Shown piece after piece: positions 14,815 through 14,911 of a stretch of 14,911 bases of DNA. Every line of letters starts with the position of its first letter. Position 1 is the first letter of the stretch. The stretch is from Actinomycetota bacterium (GTDB taxonomy: Bacteria; Actinomycetota; Actinomycetes; Nanopelagicales; Nanopelagicaceae). Below the pieces are notes generated by a model, which was given only the letters and a program-made list of their open reading frames with translations, was not told the origin of the DNA and made no database searches. The translations under genes and the position numbers were made by a program. The stretch is taken from NCBI GenBank assembly GCA_009702205.1, contig WLIM01000009.1, forward strand, positions 1-14,911, written 5' to 3'.

Positions 14815-14820
14815 TATGCT
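14815..14820 (+). promoter_or_regulatory. Putative -10 element for leaderless aldehyde dehydrogenase mRNA
   Basis: TATGCT (TAnnnT) is followed by exactly 6 bp and the ATG at 14827. There is no Shine-Dalgarno sequence. This arrangement repeats that of dcd and crgA. Confidence 0.55.
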
Positions 14821-14826
14821 TGCCGC

Positions 14827-14911
14827 ATGCAATTAAAAACTGACCTTTATATTGATGGCGCATGGGTAAAGGGCGATGGCACCCTGCCCGTAACCGACCC
14901 AAGCACCGGAA
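14827..14911 (+). CDS. NAD(P)-dependent aldehyde dehydrogenase, N-terminal part (succinate-semialdehyde type possible)
   Basis: Twenty-eight codons are visible before the window ends. They read MQLKTDLYIDGAWVKGDG and then LPVTDPSTG, the usual N-terminal strand and NPATGE-like segment of the aldehyde dehydrogenase superfamily. GabD-type succinate-semialdehyde dehydrogenases begin this way, but related aldehyde dehydrogenases do too, so the substrate is uncertain. Cofactor and catalytic residues lie beyond the edge. It is divergent from the permease gene, with 90 bp between the preferred starts. Confidence 0.8.
   Translation, partial: MQLKTDLYIDGAWVKGDGTLPVTDPSTG

Noticed and set aside
14737..14832. 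TTG start giving a 32-residue longer permease
   Set aside because: It overlaps the start of the divergent aldehyde dehydrogenase, and a Shine-Dalgarno site fits the GTG at 14736.
1..14911. Mobile elements, CRISPR arrays, tRNA or rRNA genes, defence or phage genes
   Set aside because: No transposase, integrase, regular repeat-spacer pattern, or RNA gene was recognised by reading both strands. All long frames are accounted for by housekeeping genes.

Overview
The window looks like part of the chromosome of a small-genome, low-GC actinobacterium. Several gene arrangements and proteins are actinobacterial: crgA next to trpG/pabA next to a PASTA-domain PknB kinase and a PP2C phosphatase, a Mycobacterium-type bifunctional Dcd, a FadE5-type acyl-CoA dehydrogenase, and a PhoP-like regulator. 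Sampled lines have a GC content of roughly 30-55%, mostly near 40%, which is low for the phylum. Genes are packed with almost no space between them. A freshwater acI/Nanopelagicales-type organism (Planktophila or Nanopelagicus relatives) fits best, but that assignment is inference and not proven by the sequence.

Layout. The left end holds the last codons of rpsR and all of rplI (+), closed by a strong intrinsic terminator. The only gene-free stretch near 300 bp follows. It has an AT-rich block and a helically phased run of DnaA-box-like 9-mers, then dnaB (+). Convergent to dnaB is a probable three-gene operon on the minus strand: fadE5-like acyl-CoA dehydrogenase, EamA transporter, short beta-carbonic anhydrase. 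Divergent from that operon is dcd (+), which converges on a PhoP/TcrX-like response regulator and histidine kinase operon (-). Next come crgA (-) and trpG/pabA (+), divergent with 27 bp between start codons. trpG converges on pstP-pknB (-), which overlap by 8 bp. Then an AqpS-like aquaporin (+) converges on a KimA-like permease fused to a C-terminal OB-fold domain (-). The right edge is the start of an aldehyde dehydrogenase (+).

How the genes work together. rplI/dnaB serve translation and replication. pknB, pstP and crgA belong to the division and cell-wall control module that lies near the origin in most Actinobacteria. Here rodA, pbpA, pknA and the FHA genes are absent from their usual place between or beside pstP and pknB. 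The two-component system probably senses an envelope or ion signal. The rest is housekeeping: nucleotide balance (dcd), folate or tryptophan precursor synthesis (trpG/pabA), CO2/bicarbonate interconversion, fatty-acid oxidation, and transport of water or small solutes and probably potassium.

Most notable structural signals. (1) All four convergent gene pairs end in stop codons overlapping within a 4-bp palindrome (TTAA three times, CTAG once). (2) Several start codons lie exactly 6-7 bp after a TAnnnT hexamer with no Shine-Dalgarno sequence, suggesting leaderless transcripts. (3) A phased DnaA-box-like array lies before dnaB. (4) A potassium-type transporter is fused to an OB-fold domain. (5) Two abutting palindromes lie just upstream of the response regulator promoter. 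No mobile element, CRISPR array, RNA gene or defence system was seen.
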